Source of the DNA: Liquorilactobacillus aquaticus DSM 21051
Lineage (GTDB): Bacteria; Bacillota; Bacilli; Lactobacillales; Lactobacillaceae
Length of the DNA: 64,000 bases
Assembly (NCBI RefSeq): GCF_001436755.1
Contig: NZ_AYZD01000033.1
Location: forward strand, 1,044 to 65,043
Reading direction: 5' to 3'
Under the pieces are notes generated by a model that worked only from the letters and a program-made list of their open reading frames with translations, did not search any database and was not told the origin of the DNA. A program made the position numbers and the translations under genes. Shown one piece after another: positions 8,958 through 18,480 of the stretch. The first letter of the stretch is position 1; each line of letters opens with the position of its first letter.

Positions 8958-10418
8958 ATGAACTTTTTTGTAAATCGGGCTATGGGATTTGGGAACTCAG
9001 GTGTTGAGCATGCAGAGTTTTACAGGGCTAAACTTTTTGATAAAGCAGAGATCCCTTATCGTTTTGTCTTTGTACAGTTAATAAAGGAACTACACCCTGC
9101 CATGGATGTGTGGAACATTGATAACAAGAAAGTTATCAATATGTATGAATATTTTGTGTTAGGAGACAGCTATTTAACAAATGGTGTTGAAAAGTTCTAT
9201 AAAGCAAAAGAGAAAGTAATTGTTGACAGTACCAAGACCAATAGAATGGTAGAAACAATTACTACTTCTGGTATGCGAATTGTTGAAACTGCGGTCAAAT
9301 ATGAAAGCAGGAAGAAAAAGGGACTCTTACTTGTAAGTATTTCAAATGTAGAGATATATAGTTGTAAAACCGGTGAAAGAAAGGTCTTATTTGATTTTTA
9401 TGACAATATGAAAGGTGGTGTTGTTATCAGAAATATTCATTTATTTGATCAAAACGGAGAACATCTTTTCTTTTGGAATGAAATACAATTGCAACGATAT
9501 TTTCTGAAAAAGATTGATGAGGCATATGGGAACGAGAGTAATTGGTTTTTAGATCGAGGAGAGGAAAGTGAAGTTGCTCTTCTTTATTCAAGTTTTCCAG
9601 GGAGCAAGTTTATTGAGGTAATACATGCAGACCATCTATCTGATAGAACTGATAAACGCTATCCTTTATGGAACAATTACTATGAATATGCACTAACTCA
9701 CGTTAACAAAATTGACAAGCTAGTTTCAGGGACTGAAAAACAAACACAAGATCTTTTAATTGACTTCCCGGGCCAAGAGAAAAAATTTGTCACAATACCT
9801 GTCGGTGGTGTGAGAGATGGTGATAAAAAGATACATAAAAAAGAAATACCACCTCTACATTTAATAACGGCTTCGAGACTGGCTGGTGAGAAACATATTG
9901 ATATAGCTGTTCGTGCTGTTGCAAAAATAAGAAACGAAGGAAGAGAGGTATACCTAGATATATATGGTGCAGGCGGCGAGGAGGGGCATCTTCGCGATAC
10001 TATAAAAACAGTTGGAGCCGAAGAGTACATAAAGATGAAGGGATTATCGCAAGATTTAGATTCAATTTATCCTAAGTATGATGCATTTATAACGGCTTCA
10101 TGGTCTGAAGGCTTTGGTTTAACCACCGTTGAGGCGCTAAATGCTGGATTACCTGTAGTTTCTTACGCTGCACGATTCGGTTCTCTTGAGATGATACAAG
10201 ATGGAATTAATGGATTTTTGCAGGAGTTTAAGCCTGGAGATCAGCATCTGGCATTCAATGTACAAAGTTTGGAAAATGGTATAAGAAGACTTTTGGAGTC
10301 AGACTATTCAGCTATTCGGAAGGCCACACAAAACTCTATGTTGAAGTTTAAAGACCATGTTATTGAAGATAAGTGGAGGGAACTTGTATATGCATTACGA
10401 AATAACAAACACAATTGA
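8958..10418 (+). CDS. gtfA: SRRP GlcNAc-transferase catalytic subunit GtfA (system 1)
   Basis: A GT4-family, GT-B-fold glycosyltransferase of about 486 residues. The N-terminus NRAMGFGNSGVEHAEFYRA matches the acceptor-side GIGWASSGVEYA region of the system-2 GtfA. The donor-binding half has TASRLAGEKHIDIAVRA and an E-x7-E signature with Glu384 and Glu392 (SEGFGLTTVEAL). GtfA adds the first GlcNAc to Ser/Thr of the adhesin. The ATG at 8958 gives the same length as the paralogue. In-frame TTGs at 8928 and 8934 are alternatives, the latter having AGAGG 8 nt upstream and making a short overlap with asp3. It overlaps the next gene by 29 bp. Confidence 0.9.
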   Translation: MNFFVNRAMGFGNSGVEHAEFYRAKLFDKAEIPYRFVFVQLIKELHPAMDVWNIDNKKVINMYEYFVLGDSYLTNGVEKFYKAKEKVIVDSTKTNRMVETITTSGMRIVETAVKYESRKKKGLLLVSISNVEIYSCKTGERKVLFDFYDNMKGGVVIRNIHLFDQNGEHLFFWNEIQLQRYFLKKIDEAYGNESNWFLDRGEESEVALLYSSFPGSKFIEVIHADHLSDRTDKRYPLWNNYYEYALTHVNKIDKLVSGTEKQTQDLLIDFPGQEKKFVTIPVGGVRDGDKKIHKKEIPPLHLITASRLAGEKHIDIAVRAVAKIRNEGREVYLDIYGAGGEEGHLRDTIKTVGAEEYIKMKGLSQDLDSIYPKYDAFITASWSEGFGLTTVEALNAGLPVVSYAARFGSLEMIQDGINGFLQEFKPGDQHLAFNVQSLENGIRRLLESDYSAIRKATQNSMLKFKDHVIEDKWRELVYALRNNKHN

Positions 10419-11247
10419 TGTTAACAATCCAAGTTGGAACAAGCAAAAAAGAAGAATTTGCAACGAAAAGGGGATGCTGTTAACTTTAGCGCCCAATCCA
10501 GGACTGAGAGATACTTTAATTAGTGAAAAAATAAAAGGATTTAATTTGATAGATAAAATAACTGGAAGAACCATTGACTACAATGAAGATACTTTTTTGT
10601 ATTTTAATAGGCTGCCTACTGTAACAGGTGCCGAGATTTTTATGAACGAGGATTTTAGCATTGATATTATTGCCAATGGGGATGTAATTGGTCATGTTAG
10701 TTTATGGAAAAATACACGGCGACATGTGAAGGATGTTACCTATGTTCACCAAAATAATCAAATTGATTTTATTGAAGAATTTGCGAGTGATGGGAAGAAG
10801 TTCAGTAATATTTTTTATACTAGGAATGAAGCTCAAAGGATAGATTTTTATAATGATGAAGAGCAGGCTATTGTGCGTTTTTATTTTTATATGGGTCAAC
10901 TAAACTTGATTACAATTGGAAACTCTAAACATTTAGATGTAAAAGCACAATATAACAGTTTTAGTTCTTTTTCAGCAGTAGAAGTTGGGAAGATTCTGAA
11001 AGAAGAAGATACTGTTGGTATCAATTATATGGGGGAAGAACTTTCAGCGTTAGCATTATCTAAATCTAAAAATACGCTTTATTTGGAGGAACCACCACTA
11101 GATGAAATTGGTAAAGTGAAGGGAAATTTAATTGGAATATTGAGAGATGATATACCATTTATTCAGAAAGTAGAAATGAATAGAACTTATGCTCAACAAC
11201 TGATCTCTGTCGGAGCTCCTATGAAAAAAGTAAGCATTGTTCAGTAG
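10390..11247 (+). CDS. gtfB: Short GtfB-like protein, C-terminal domain missing (system 1)
   Basis: The 285-residue product sits exactly where gtfB, the GtfA chaperone, is expected. Its middle (KDVTYVHQNNQIDFIEEF, then DGKKFSNIFY) aligns with the beta-sheet substrate-binding region of the 443-residue GtfB of system 2 (KEVKWLDKEQRVRSVDHYN). It ends near residue 290-300 of that protein, so the second Rossmann domain is absent. There is no obvious frameshifted remainder: the stop is followed at once by the ribosome site of the next gene. The ATG at 10390 follows GGAGGG inside the end of gtfA. It may be a minimal chaperone subunit or a deletion product. The family assignment is an inference from context and partial similarity. 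Confidence 0.72.
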   Translation: MHYEITNTIDVNNPSWNKQKRRICNEKGMLLTLAPNPGLRDTLISEKIKGFNLIDKITGRTIDYNEDTFLYFNRLPTVTGAEIFMNEDFSIDIIANGDVIGHVSLWKNTRRHVKDVTYVHQNNQIDFIEEFASDGKKFSNIFYTRNEAQRIDFYNDEEQAIVRFYFYMGQLNLITIGNSKHLDVKAQYNSFSSFSAVEVGKILKEEDTVGINYMGEELSALALSKSKNTLYLEEPPLDEIGKVKGNLIGILRDDIPFIQKVEMNRTYAQQLISVGAPMKKVSIVQ

Positions 11248-11267
11248 AAGGTGACGAGGTAAACGGG

Positions 11268-11462
11268 ATGAAAAAAAAGGAAGATACAGAAATTAATAGG
11301 GATATTGAAAAACGGTTTAAACAAGAGGAAAAATATGTTGTCGATCCAGTCAAGGAACCACATGAAAAACATTTTTTTACAGTATTCATGTCTATTGTCA
11401 TGGTTAGTGTAGTTTTTATAAGTATATTTTATACTTTTTTAAGTTTATGGGGGGGAAGATAA
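11268..11462 (+). CDS. Small single-span membrane protein, Asp4-like (system 1)
   Basis: A 64-residue protein with a charged N-terminal half (MKKKEDTEINRDIEKRF) and one C-terminal membrane helix (FMSIVMVSVVFISIFYTFL). The equivalent place in system 2 holds another small protein of the same design (48074-48247). Streptococcal accessory Sec loci carry Asp4/Asp5, small membrane proteins thought to act like SecE/SecG, so this is a probable SecY2 partner. The Shine-Dalgarno is AGGTGACGAGG. The stop codon shares a base with the next start (TAATG). Too short for a firm family call. Confidence 0.65.
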   Translation: MKKKEDTEINRDIEKRFKQEEKYVVDPVKEPHEKHFFTVFMSIVMVSVVFISIFYTFLSLWGGR

Positions 11463-12418
11463 TGATTTTATCTTCATTAGGTATTATTCGATATATCGAC
11501 CTTAGGTGTCGAAAAAAGTTATTACCTCAAAATAGTGTTGTCGCTGTTGGCATTGATAGGGAAAAAATGGCAACAATTATTCAAGGGAAAAACATAAAGC
11601 TCAGTGTGATTGAAAAAAAACTTGGATTGAGCAAATCGAGATATTACAGATGGATTAACTACGATGTAGACTTGCCTTTTGAATATACTGTAGGTCTAAA
11701 AAAATTACTTGGACTATCGGATAATGAATTTCTCTCTTTGATTTTACCTTCAACAGATGAGGTGCTAGATACATTAGCTTTAGCAATGTACTTTAGTTCC
11801 TTTTCAGATAAAAATAATAAATTATCAATAATTATGAATAGTGTGAAGAAGTATAGGAATGAAAATCAAAAGTACCCCTTCAAGTTTATTATATTATATT
11901 TACAAGCTTTTTTTGAAAAAAAAGAGGAAAAAAATATTGATATTTATATTAACAAACTTGATAAGTATCTTGAATCAATCGAAAGTATAACTGATTTTGA
12001 TCTTTTTTTGAACTTTGCAGTTTTACAATTGAAGCAGTTAGAGAGTGGATATCAGATTGAGAAGAACTTAAATGTTACATTCATAAACAAGTTGTTAGAA
12101 AAAATGAAACTTGATGATTTTTCAGAAGTAATTATATTTCATGGATTTATAATCGATATTGTGATAAACCTCATTTTAATTAATAAAAATAAAATGGCGC
12201 TGGAAGTGTTAAACAAGTCTTTTGATTTAATGATAAATAGTGGTTACACAGACGAGTATTCTAAAATATTAGATAATGAACTGAGCCAGGCAATTCAAAA
12301 AAAAGATACGAATTTTGAGAAATTAATTAGGATAATAAAGCAGACGGGTACTGTTTCAGAAGATGAAATACTGTATTGGTCAAATTATCAAACATATATT
12401 CAACGTGCAAACAGTTGA
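11462..12418 (+). CDS. Rgg/XRE-like transcriptional regulator at end of accessory Sec operon 1
   Basis: A 318-residue soluble protein. Residues ~35-90 look like a helix-turn-helix (LSVIEKKLGLSKSRYYRWIN, then LKKLLGLSDNEFLSLI). The rest is helical with weakly repetitive Leu/Ile/Lys segments, like the TPR-type sensor region of Rgg/PlcR-family peptide-responsive regulators. The ATG at 11462 has a G-run (GGGGGGAAG) just upstream; an in-frame ATG at 11447 lies before that site. It shares a base with the previous stop, so it is co-transcribed with the export genes and could autoregulate the locus. There is no counterpart in system 2. DNA-binding role is inferred from the fold pattern only. Confidence 0.6.
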   Translation: MILSSLGIIRYIDLRCRKKLLPQNSVVAVGIDREKMATIIQGKNIKLSVIEKKLGLSKSRYYRWINYDVDLPFEYTVGLKKLLGLSDNEFLSLILPSTDEVLDTLALAMYFSSFSDKNNKLSIIMNSVKKYRNENQKYPFKFIILYLQAFFEKKEEKNIDIYINKLDKYLESIESITDFDLFLNFAVLQLKQLESGYQIEKNLNVTFINKLLEKMKLDDFSEVIIFHGFIIDIVINLILINKNKMALEVLNKSFDLMINSGYTDEYSKILDNELSQAIQKKDTNFEKLIRIIKQTGTVSEDEILYWSNYQTYIQRANS

Positions 12419-13028
12419 TAGGACTATCCTTTTTATTTTTTAATTTTCTAAAACTATTGTGTTGTTTGAGATATTGATGTAAAAAGAATAACTTATGTAT
12501 TGGAGCAAAAGGGAAGGATGTCCGGTGTTCGTAATTCCACGTTAATGCTAAAATTTACTAACTTGTGCTACACTCCTCTATATTAAGAATGAATCTAGAT
12601 ATTAATAAGAACGTCATGATAAATTATAAATGAAGATGTCTAACAAAAGAGTATAAAATTTCACTCTATAATGAATATGAATTTGGTTCATGTAATGGAC
12701 TCGATTCTTATTTATTTTTTTACAATTATTACAAACTCGGCCTTTATTTACAATATTTAGATAGTTTTTAAATTATCAAATAGTGTTAAACCGCAGGGAT
12801 AAAAAACATGCAAAGGACATTAATAAAATGCAAGAAAATTGCAGCATAAAATTGCTTAATTTCTCATATTTTACTATATCGCCTTCTATAACAACTAAAA
12901 TCTCGTAAAAATAGTGAATATTCGGGTATTAAAAAGCAAAAATTATAAAGAATTTCTTTAGATTATTATTGAAGTTATAATTTTAAGTTGTATTATGGAT
13001 ATATAACGGTCCTTAGGGGGAATAATTA
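12419..13028 (+). other. Intergenic region, 610 bp, with candidate promoter 12969-12996
   Basis: Very AT-rich with stops in all frames. No convincing gene, gene remnant or strong hairpin was seen. Near its right end TTGAAG (12969-12974) and TATTAT (12991-12996), 16 bp apart, could drive the zinc-ribbon genes; AGGGGG at 13015-13020 is their ribosome site. Confidence 0.4.
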
Positions 13029-13928
13029 ATGAAGATTTGTCCAAAGTGTCTTTCAAAAATGAAAGACGATGTTAACTTTTGTACCAAGTGCGGTACGAAG
13101 TTAACTGATGTTGAACCACAAGCAACAGTCGATACTGCACAGCAGCAGTCACAAAGTAACAGTACTGACGGCTCGGAGCAAACAAATAATACCAAGCAGG
13201 CGCAAGCCGCTAAGACGAGTATTGATACGCAAGCTATCCAAAGTGCACTTCAGGGATATTGGTCATGGTTGCTTGGCTCATGGAAAAGTCCTTTTAAAGC
13301 TCAGAAGACAACAAAGTATGCGGGAATCCTGACTTTATTTTTAGAAAGTTTGTTTTTTACTTTAGGTATCGGTCATGGTACCCAAAAAGCGACTTCAGCA
13401 GCAACGAATGCAGCCAATAGTTTTTTAGGAGCTTTTTCTAGCTCTAATTCATCAACTTACAATTCAACTTATTCTGTTGGCTTTGGTTTTTATTTTGCCA
13501 TTATTTTAATAATCCTAATTGCTGCTGTTGCAATGATCGGGATTGCTTTTCTAATTCGTCGCGCAGTCGGCGGAGCAGCAGTAACTGAAACATTTATCGA
13601 CTATTTAAATCGTCTGGCTCATTACAGCAGTTCGATCTTATTGTTGACGCTGGTATTTTTCTTGATTGCTATATCTGGGTCAGTTGGCCTTGTTTCAATG
13701 TTAGTTATTAGCATTCTCCTTATTTTGATCTCACTTGTCTGGACGATAACTATCATCTGCGGAGTAGTTCAGCTTGAGAATGGCGGTCAGCTGGATCGAA
13801 TTTATGGAGCTGTGATTACAGGCGTTATTTGTATGCTCATTGAAGGTATTGCAGTTTCCCTAGTGGTTTCTAAATTAGGGGATACAGCTGGCTCCTTTAT
13901 CTCATCAATGTTCGGGGGAGGTCTGTAA
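13029..13928 (+). CDS. Zinc-ribbon multi-pass membrane protein
   Basis: A 299-residue protein. It has an N-terminal zinc ribbon CPKC..CTKC (Cys4, Cys7, Cys18, Cys21), a Gln/Ser/Thr-rich linker, then about five hydrophobic segments (LTLFLESLFFTLGIG, AIILIILIAAVAMIGIAF, ILLLTLVFFLIA, LVISILLILISLVWTITII, VICMLIEGIAVSLVVS). A similar zinc-ribbon plus membrane design is common in lactobacilli and staphylococci beside TcaA-like proteins. The next gene starts 1 nt after its stop, so they are co-transcribed. A role in envelope stress sensing is conceivable but not shown by the sequence. Confidence 0.75.
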   Translation: MKICPKCLSKMKDDVNFCTKCGTKLTDVEPQATVDTAQQQSQSNSTDGSEQTNNTKQAQAAKTSIDTQAIQSALQGYWSWLLGSWKSPFKAQKTTKYAGILTLFLESLFFTLGIGHGTQKATSAATNAANSFLGAFSSSNSSTYNSTYSVGFGFYFAIILIILIAAVAMIGIAFLIRRAVGGAAVTETFIDYLNRLAHYSSSILLLTLVFFLIAISGSVGLVSMLVISILLILISLVWTITIICGVVQLENGGQLDRIYGAVITGVICMLIEGIAVSLVVSKLGDTAGSFISSMFGGGL

Positions 13929-13929
13929 A

Positions 13930-15354
13930 ATGGCTGAAGAGATGTTTTGCCCTAAGTGTGGAACAAAAGTTAAAGCTGATGAAGTTTTCTGCCCCAACTG
14001 TGGTGCTAAGTTAAATCCAACAGCTGAAGCGACTGCATCTAATGAGGAGAACGAAGAAAAGGTTACAGCTTCCGCGGAATCTAATCAAACCATGCAACGC
14101 AGTGTACCTGCTCAACCTAAAAAGCCACTCAATAAGCCTTTACTTATCTCACTTGTGGCTGTTCTTGTTGTGTTAGTCGGCGGCTATTTAGGTTTGAAGG
14201 ATTACTATCAGCCTCAAAAACAGCTTGATCGAATTATTTCAGCTCTGGGTGATTCTGATAAGAATTTGGCTAAATATGTCAAGACCGATGATCCGACCTT
14301 GCAAAACAAGCTGACAAAAAAGAATTTAAAACCTACTCAGAAGTACTTTGAGAGTAATCGACAGGATCTAGCCGAGTTAAAAAGCTCACTTCAGCAGGGA
14401 TCAGCATACAATGATACGTATTCGATCGAACAAAGCGGCAATGCATGGCTGTTTTTTCCACGCTATAAGTTGAACGTTAAAGCAGCGTATGTAACTTTGT
14501 CCAGCAACCATACTGGGGTGGCTTTCTATCAGGATGGCAAGAAGATCTGGACGACGAAAAGCGGCAATTATAGTAAAAAGGTTGGACCGCTCTTTCCTGG
14601 GAAGTATACTTTCAAATCCGTCGGTAAGATTTCCGGAAGAAAACTGACGAATACCTCAACTAACACGTTGACCTCTGGCGCCCAGGATGTGTCTTTGAGG
14701 TTAAGAATAGCGACCTTTACCATCAAGGGTAGTCAAGGTGCAGATGTGTATCTTAATGGCAAAAAGGCTGGTAAGTTGAATAGTGATGGAAAGCTGAAGT
14801 TTAAAGATTATCCAATCAGTAATGATCTGAAAGCTTACATTGCGATCCAAGTCTCAGGACAAACTGTAAAGTCCAATTCTGTTGATATCAAAGACAAGCT
14901 GGCGTATGGAGAGCACAGTATTTCTCCTGCATTTCAAGGTGTAGTTTCTAAATCGGATGCAGAAGAATTGTTGGAAAGTGCCTTTTCAGGGGCAGAGTCA
15001 GGTACTGAAGATTCGACCACCGCTGATCTTTTTGTGGGGCAAGAAGATAATTCCAGCTATAATGATCTATTGAAATTCTATAATTCTTTCAAAACCAATG
15101 ATAATATTGAAGATTATAATGCTGAGGTTTCAAAAGTAAATTCAGTCACACCTACAGGCAAAAACAAAGCAACGGTTTCCTATTCAGTTAAATATACCTT
15201 TAACAATAGTGGTGATGCTGGAGACTCAACCAAGGTTCAGCAGTTTACCTATCCCAATGCAGAAATTGTCAAACAGAATGGCGATTACAAGATTAAAACG
15301 ATCGGTGTTACTAAGTCAGCTGATTGGGAGAAAAACTATTCGGATGATAATTAA
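13930..15354 (+). CDS. TcaA-like zinc-ribbon membrane-anchored protein (paralogue 1)
   Basis: A 474-residue protein with a zinc ribbon (Cys7, Cys10, Cys21, Cys24), a Glu/Ser/Asn-rich linker, one membrane helix at about residues 70-90 (LLISLVAVLVVLVGGYLGL), and an extracytoplasmic region starting YYQPQKQLDR. The outer part is a string of small beta domains (PLFPGKYTFKSVGKISGRKL, YLNGKKAGKLNSDGKLKFKDYP) and a C-terminal NTF2-like domain. This is the TcaA architecture of Staphylococcus, where the family is linked to glycopeptide tolerance. The first ~320 residues are similar to the paralogue at 26715-28112, but the C-terminal domains differ. It lies 1 nt after the zinc-ribbon gene. Confidence 0.8.
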   Translation: MAEEMFCPKCGTKVKADEVFCPNCGAKLNPTAEATASNEENEEKVTASAESNQTMQRSVPAQPKKPLNKPLLISLVAVLVVLVGGYLGLKDYYQPQKQLDRIISALGDSDKNLAKYVKTDDPTLQNKLTKKNLKPTQKYFESNRQDLAELKSSLQQGSAYNDTYSIEQSGNAWLFFPRYKLNVKAAYVTLSSNHTGVAFYQDGKKIWTTKSGNYSKKVGPLFPGKYTFKSVGKISGRKLTNTSTNTLTSGAQDVSLRLRIATFTIKGSQGADVYLNGKKAGKLNSDGKLKFKDYPISNDLKAYIAIQVSGQTVKSNSVDIKDKLAYGEHSISPAFQGVVSKSDAEELLESAFSGAESGTEDSTTADLFVGQEDNSSYNDLLKFYNSFKTNDNIEDYNAEVSKVNSVTPTGKNKATVSYSVKYTFNNSGDAGDSTKVQQFTYPNAEIVKQNGDYKIKTIGVTKSADWEKNYSDDN

Positions 15355-15494
15355 GGGTAGCGCAGCTTTTATTAGAAAAAATATTTTTAAACTATAACAC
15401 TACACGATTTTTGAAATTAAAGTTTATAAGTATGACTTTATCTAAATAGTATGATATATTAAAGAAGTATTATATAACATACGAACAGCACGAC

Positions 15495-15526
15495 AGACTA
15501 GGTTATGATAACGCCTAGTCTTTTTT
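15495..15526 (+). terminator. Rho-independent terminator after TcaA-like gene
   Basis: AGACTAGG at 15495-15502 pairs with CCTAGTCT at 15514-15521, the stem extended inward by TTAT/ATAA around a bulge, and is followed by TTTTTT. Its core resembles the terminator at 21094-21127. Confidence 0.85.
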
Positions 15527-15707
15527 GTTTACAATTGTTCGGTATTACTGATTGCTCGATTAATTCAACTGTTCAAAAACTTAGATATTGGCTAGGTATT
15601 TATGAGCATAAGTTCTTTTAGCTGCTGTAAAGATAGTAGTTTGCTTATTAGTTATTACTCAAAAACCATTATAATTGCGAAAAAATAGTATGCGGGTTTT
15701 AATCACA

Positions 15708-15752
15708 AATAAGGAGCAGCGACAAGATATATTTTTGCCACTGCTCCTTATT
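15708..15752. terminator. 12-bp perfect inverted repeat, probable terminator of the GltS-like gene
   Basis: AATAAGGAGCAG at 15708-15719 and its exact complement at 15741-15752 flank a 21-nt loop. It lies about 100 bp beyond the stop of the leftward transporter gene. The T-run in that direction is weak, so termination is less certain than for the other hairpins. The surrounding 15355-15849 holds no gene I can support. Confidence 0.5.
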
Positions 15753-15849
15753 GCTTACCGAAAACATAACGATTTTCAACAAAGTTTAAATTAAAACTTT
15801 AGATGAATCAAGTTTGATATATCTAACCTAGATAATGCAAACTTTAATA

Positions 15850-17025
15850 TTATAAAAGCTTGAGGAAGACGGAAGCAATGATAACTGAAGCGACTGAAAC
15901 AGTTGCGAATCCACCAACGAGCATCTTAGGAAGAATATTTTCTAAAAGGTACGCTTCCTCTTTTTTATTTCCAGCTACGCTATGACATATTTCAGTTGTG
16001 AGAATATAATCAGCTGGAAAGCCAAATAAAGCAGTCAGCGAGCAGGAGAATGCCATATGTCTGCTCATTCCAAATGGTTTAGCAAGGATCCAAGAAGCGA
16101 TAAACATTCCCAGTAAACCGAGGAAAATTAAAACAACAATTTGAAAGATAATCGTACCCATGATAGCTGGGGTTGTTAAATTCAACTGTTCAAATACATA
16201 AGCTAAAAGACCGTACATCAACCAGTTGAAGACACCTGCTTGTTTCAGAGCATTGCTTTCTAAGAAACCGAGTTGATGAGCTATAACACCAAAAATCAAG
16301 CAAATTACATTAGGATTGATAACGTTGTGTATCAGTAAGCCAAAGCCATTACTTAAGAGTGCTATGAGTGCTACTCGTACAAGAATAAAGGCAGGTGTTT
16401 GAAATTCTTTTGGAAGATTGAAAATCTTAGGGCTCTCGCTTGAAAGAGTAGTTAATGGTGAGTTCTCATCAACTTCAATTTTTTCTTTTCTGAATTTTTT
16501 AACCAGTCGTCTACCTTCTTTTTTCAACATATATGAAGTTAACGGGTATCCAATCACTGAATGCAAAACGAACATTGAGACTGGCAAAGCTACAAGAGTA
16601 GTGATTCCTTCAGCTTTAAGACCATTTGTCATTAAAAGTGCAGCTACGAGACCACCTGTTAACGGAGGAACGGCAGCAACAACAGTGTGCCAGTTGAAAA
16701 TCAAAGTTCCGACTACAAGTGTTAGTATGAGTGTTCCAGCAACACCCAAAAGTGCAATACAGACAGCTTTCCACTGAGCGACTAGTTCACGCAAATTCAT
16801 GAGAGTTCCTAAATGAACCAGCAATAAAGATACACAGATTGTAACAAAGTTTGTACCAAATGATGCTTGTGCAACAATATCTTTGGGAATTACAGTCCAA
16901 AAGCCGACCACAAAAAGAATAGCAGTTACAAAAATAGAAGGGATATATGCTTTAGTTGCAGCAGAAACCCATTCGCCAATCAGCATGAAAAGCATGACGA
17001 TTGTAAAAAAGATAATATAATTCAT
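15850..17025 (-). CDS. GltS-like (ESS family) symporter, putative
   Basis: A 391-residue polytopic membrane protein with about ten to twelve helices and a central charged loop (KKFRKEKIEVDENSPL). The pseudo-repeat features PPLTGGLVAALLMTNGL in the first half and ALFGFPADYILTTEI in the second resemble the duplicated Gly-rich loops of GltS-type sodium/glutamate symporters. Substrate is unknown. The ATG with complement at 17023-17025 is chosen because GGAGG lies 9 nt upstream; the ATG at 17040 overlaps that ribosome site. It is divergent from the amidohydrolase/peptidase operon, so it may import or export a substrate or product of those enzymes (inference). Confidence 0.62.
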   Translation of the reverse strand: MNYIIFFTIVMLFMLIGEWVSAATKAYIPSIFVTAILFVVGFWTVIPKDIVAQASFGTNFVTICVSLLLVHLGTLMNLRELVAQWKAVCIALLGVAGTLILTLVVGTLIFNWHTVVAAVPPLTGGLVAALLMTNGLKAEGITTLVALPVSMFVLHSVIGYPLTSYMLKKEGRRLVKKFRKEKIEVDENSPLTTLSSESPKIFNLPKEFQTPAFILVRVALIALLSNGFGLLIHNVINPNVICLIFGVIAHQLGFLESNALKQAGVFNWLMYGLLAYVFEQLNLTTPAIMGTIIFQIVVLIFLGLLGMFIASWILAKPFGMSRHMAFSCSLTALFGFPADYILTTEICHSVAGNKKEEAYLLENILPKMLVGGFATVSVASVIIASVFLKLL

Positions 17026-17234
17026 AAGATGAACCTCCATAAGATTAAAATAAAATTCTGTAAAATTAAAGAAAGATGATAAAAACAGAATTAGATATTA
17101 TGATATTATAAAATAAATTAATTTTCAATAGTGACTTTTAACCTTTTTGGTGTTAAGTTGGGCTTACTGGTTGTACAACATTATTATATTTTAATGTGAA
17201 CTTTATAGATTTAATTAATTAAGGAGATGTTTTT

Positions 17235-18434
17235 ATGACTAAATTATTTACTAATTTTAATTTATTTAATGGTGCTGAAGCTAAAATCACATCCGACTCA
17301 TGGATGGAAGTAGACGAAGAGAGTGGAAAAATAGTAAAAATTGGTGGTGGCAAAAAAAGTACAGAGGGGGAAAGCACGGATCTTAAAGGTAAATATGTCA
17401 TGCCGGGGTTAATAAACGTTCATACTCATATCATGATGAACCCACTTACTAATAAGCTAGAGTACCTTTCTGAAACAGAAGTTGCTTATCAGGCATTGCA
17501 AAATTTAAAAGAATTATTGAAATCAGGAGTTACATACATAAGAGATTGTGGTTGTGCTTTTGATGTAGATGTCAAGTTGGCTAAGCTGCAAAAGGAGGGA
17601 GTTTTTGATGGCACGGAAATTATGCCTTCAGGACGTCCGATGAGTATGACAGGCGGCCACGGTGATTTTACTGAAGGTTGGGACGGAGAAACAACTTGGG
17701 GCCATTTGACGGATTCAACTGATGATATGCGTAAAGCTGTACGCCAAGCTTTTAAGATCGGTGCGAAAAATATAAAATTAATGGCAACTGGTGGCGTAAT
17801 GTCCGCTACAGACCAGATTGATGATATAGAACTTGGACTAGAGGAATTGAAGACAGCTGTCGAAGAAGCTCATTCTAAGCATATGACTGTATCAGCACAC
17901 GCAGAGGGTGAAAAAGGAATCCACAACGCCGTTTTAGCTGGGGTAGATTCTATAGAGCACGGTTCATATGTTTCGGATGAAGATATTGAACTGATGCTCA
18001 AACAGGGAACCTTTTTGACACCAACTTTGATCGCAGCCTACACAATTCCTAAGTACGGTAAAGGAAAACTTCCACAATACATGTTGGATAAGGCAAGTGC
18101 ATTTATGGATAAGTATTTTGAAAGAATAGGCGCTGCCATTAAAGCAGGTGTTAAGATTTCATTTGGTACAGATGCAGGAACACCTTTTAATGGTTTTAAA
18201 GACACGACCTTTGAACTTGAACTTTTGACAGGTGTGGGTGCATCAAACGAACAAGCACTGTTTGCTGCTACTAAAAACGCTGCTGAATTGTTACATATCG
18301 ACAACGAATATGGATCTTTAGAAGCAGGCAAGTATGCTGACTTTATCGTGTTAGATACAGATCCTCTGGAAAATATAAAGGCAGTTCAACAAGAAGATAA
18401 GGGTGTTTACAAAAAAGGTATCAAGAAATTCTAA
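17235..18434 (+). CDS. Metal-dependent amidohydrolase, imidazolonepropionase/prolidase-like (copy 1)
   Basis: A 399-residue amidohydrolase-superfamily enzyme. It shows the metal-binding VHTHIMMN (His63, His65), a possible bridging Lys in NIKLMATGG, SAHAEG, IEHGSY and the metal/catalytic Asp in GTDAGTP, in the family order. Members of this subgroup hydrolyse Xaa-Pro-type or acyl-amino-acid substrates, but the sequence does not fix the substrate. The Shine-Dalgarno is AAGGAGATG. It is followed after 46 bp by a close paralogue and then an M20 peptidase, suggesting a small peptide-degradation operon. Confidence 0.85.
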   Translation: MTKLFTNFNLFNGAEAKITSDSWMEVDEESGKIVKIGGGKKSTEGESTDLKGKYVMPGLINVHTHIMMNPLTNKLEYLSETEVAYQALQNLKELLKSGVTYIRDCGCAFDVDVKLAKLQKEGVFDGTEIMPSGRPMSMTGGHGDFTEGWDGETTWGHLTDSTDDMRKAVRQAFKIGAKNIKLMATGGVMSATDQIDDIELGLEELKTAVEEAHSKHMTVSAHAEGEKGIHNAVLAGVDSIEHGSYVSDEDIELMLKQGTFLTPTLIAAYTIPKYGKGKLPQYMLDKASAFMDKYFERIGAAIKAGVKISFGTDAGTPFNGFKDTTFELELLTGVGASNEQALFAATKNAAELLHIDNEYGSLEAGKYADFIVLDTDPLENIKAVQQEDKGVYKKGIKKF

Positions 18435-18480
18435 TGTTAGAAATTATAAGAATGAGATATAACTTTAGAAGGAGAAAATA

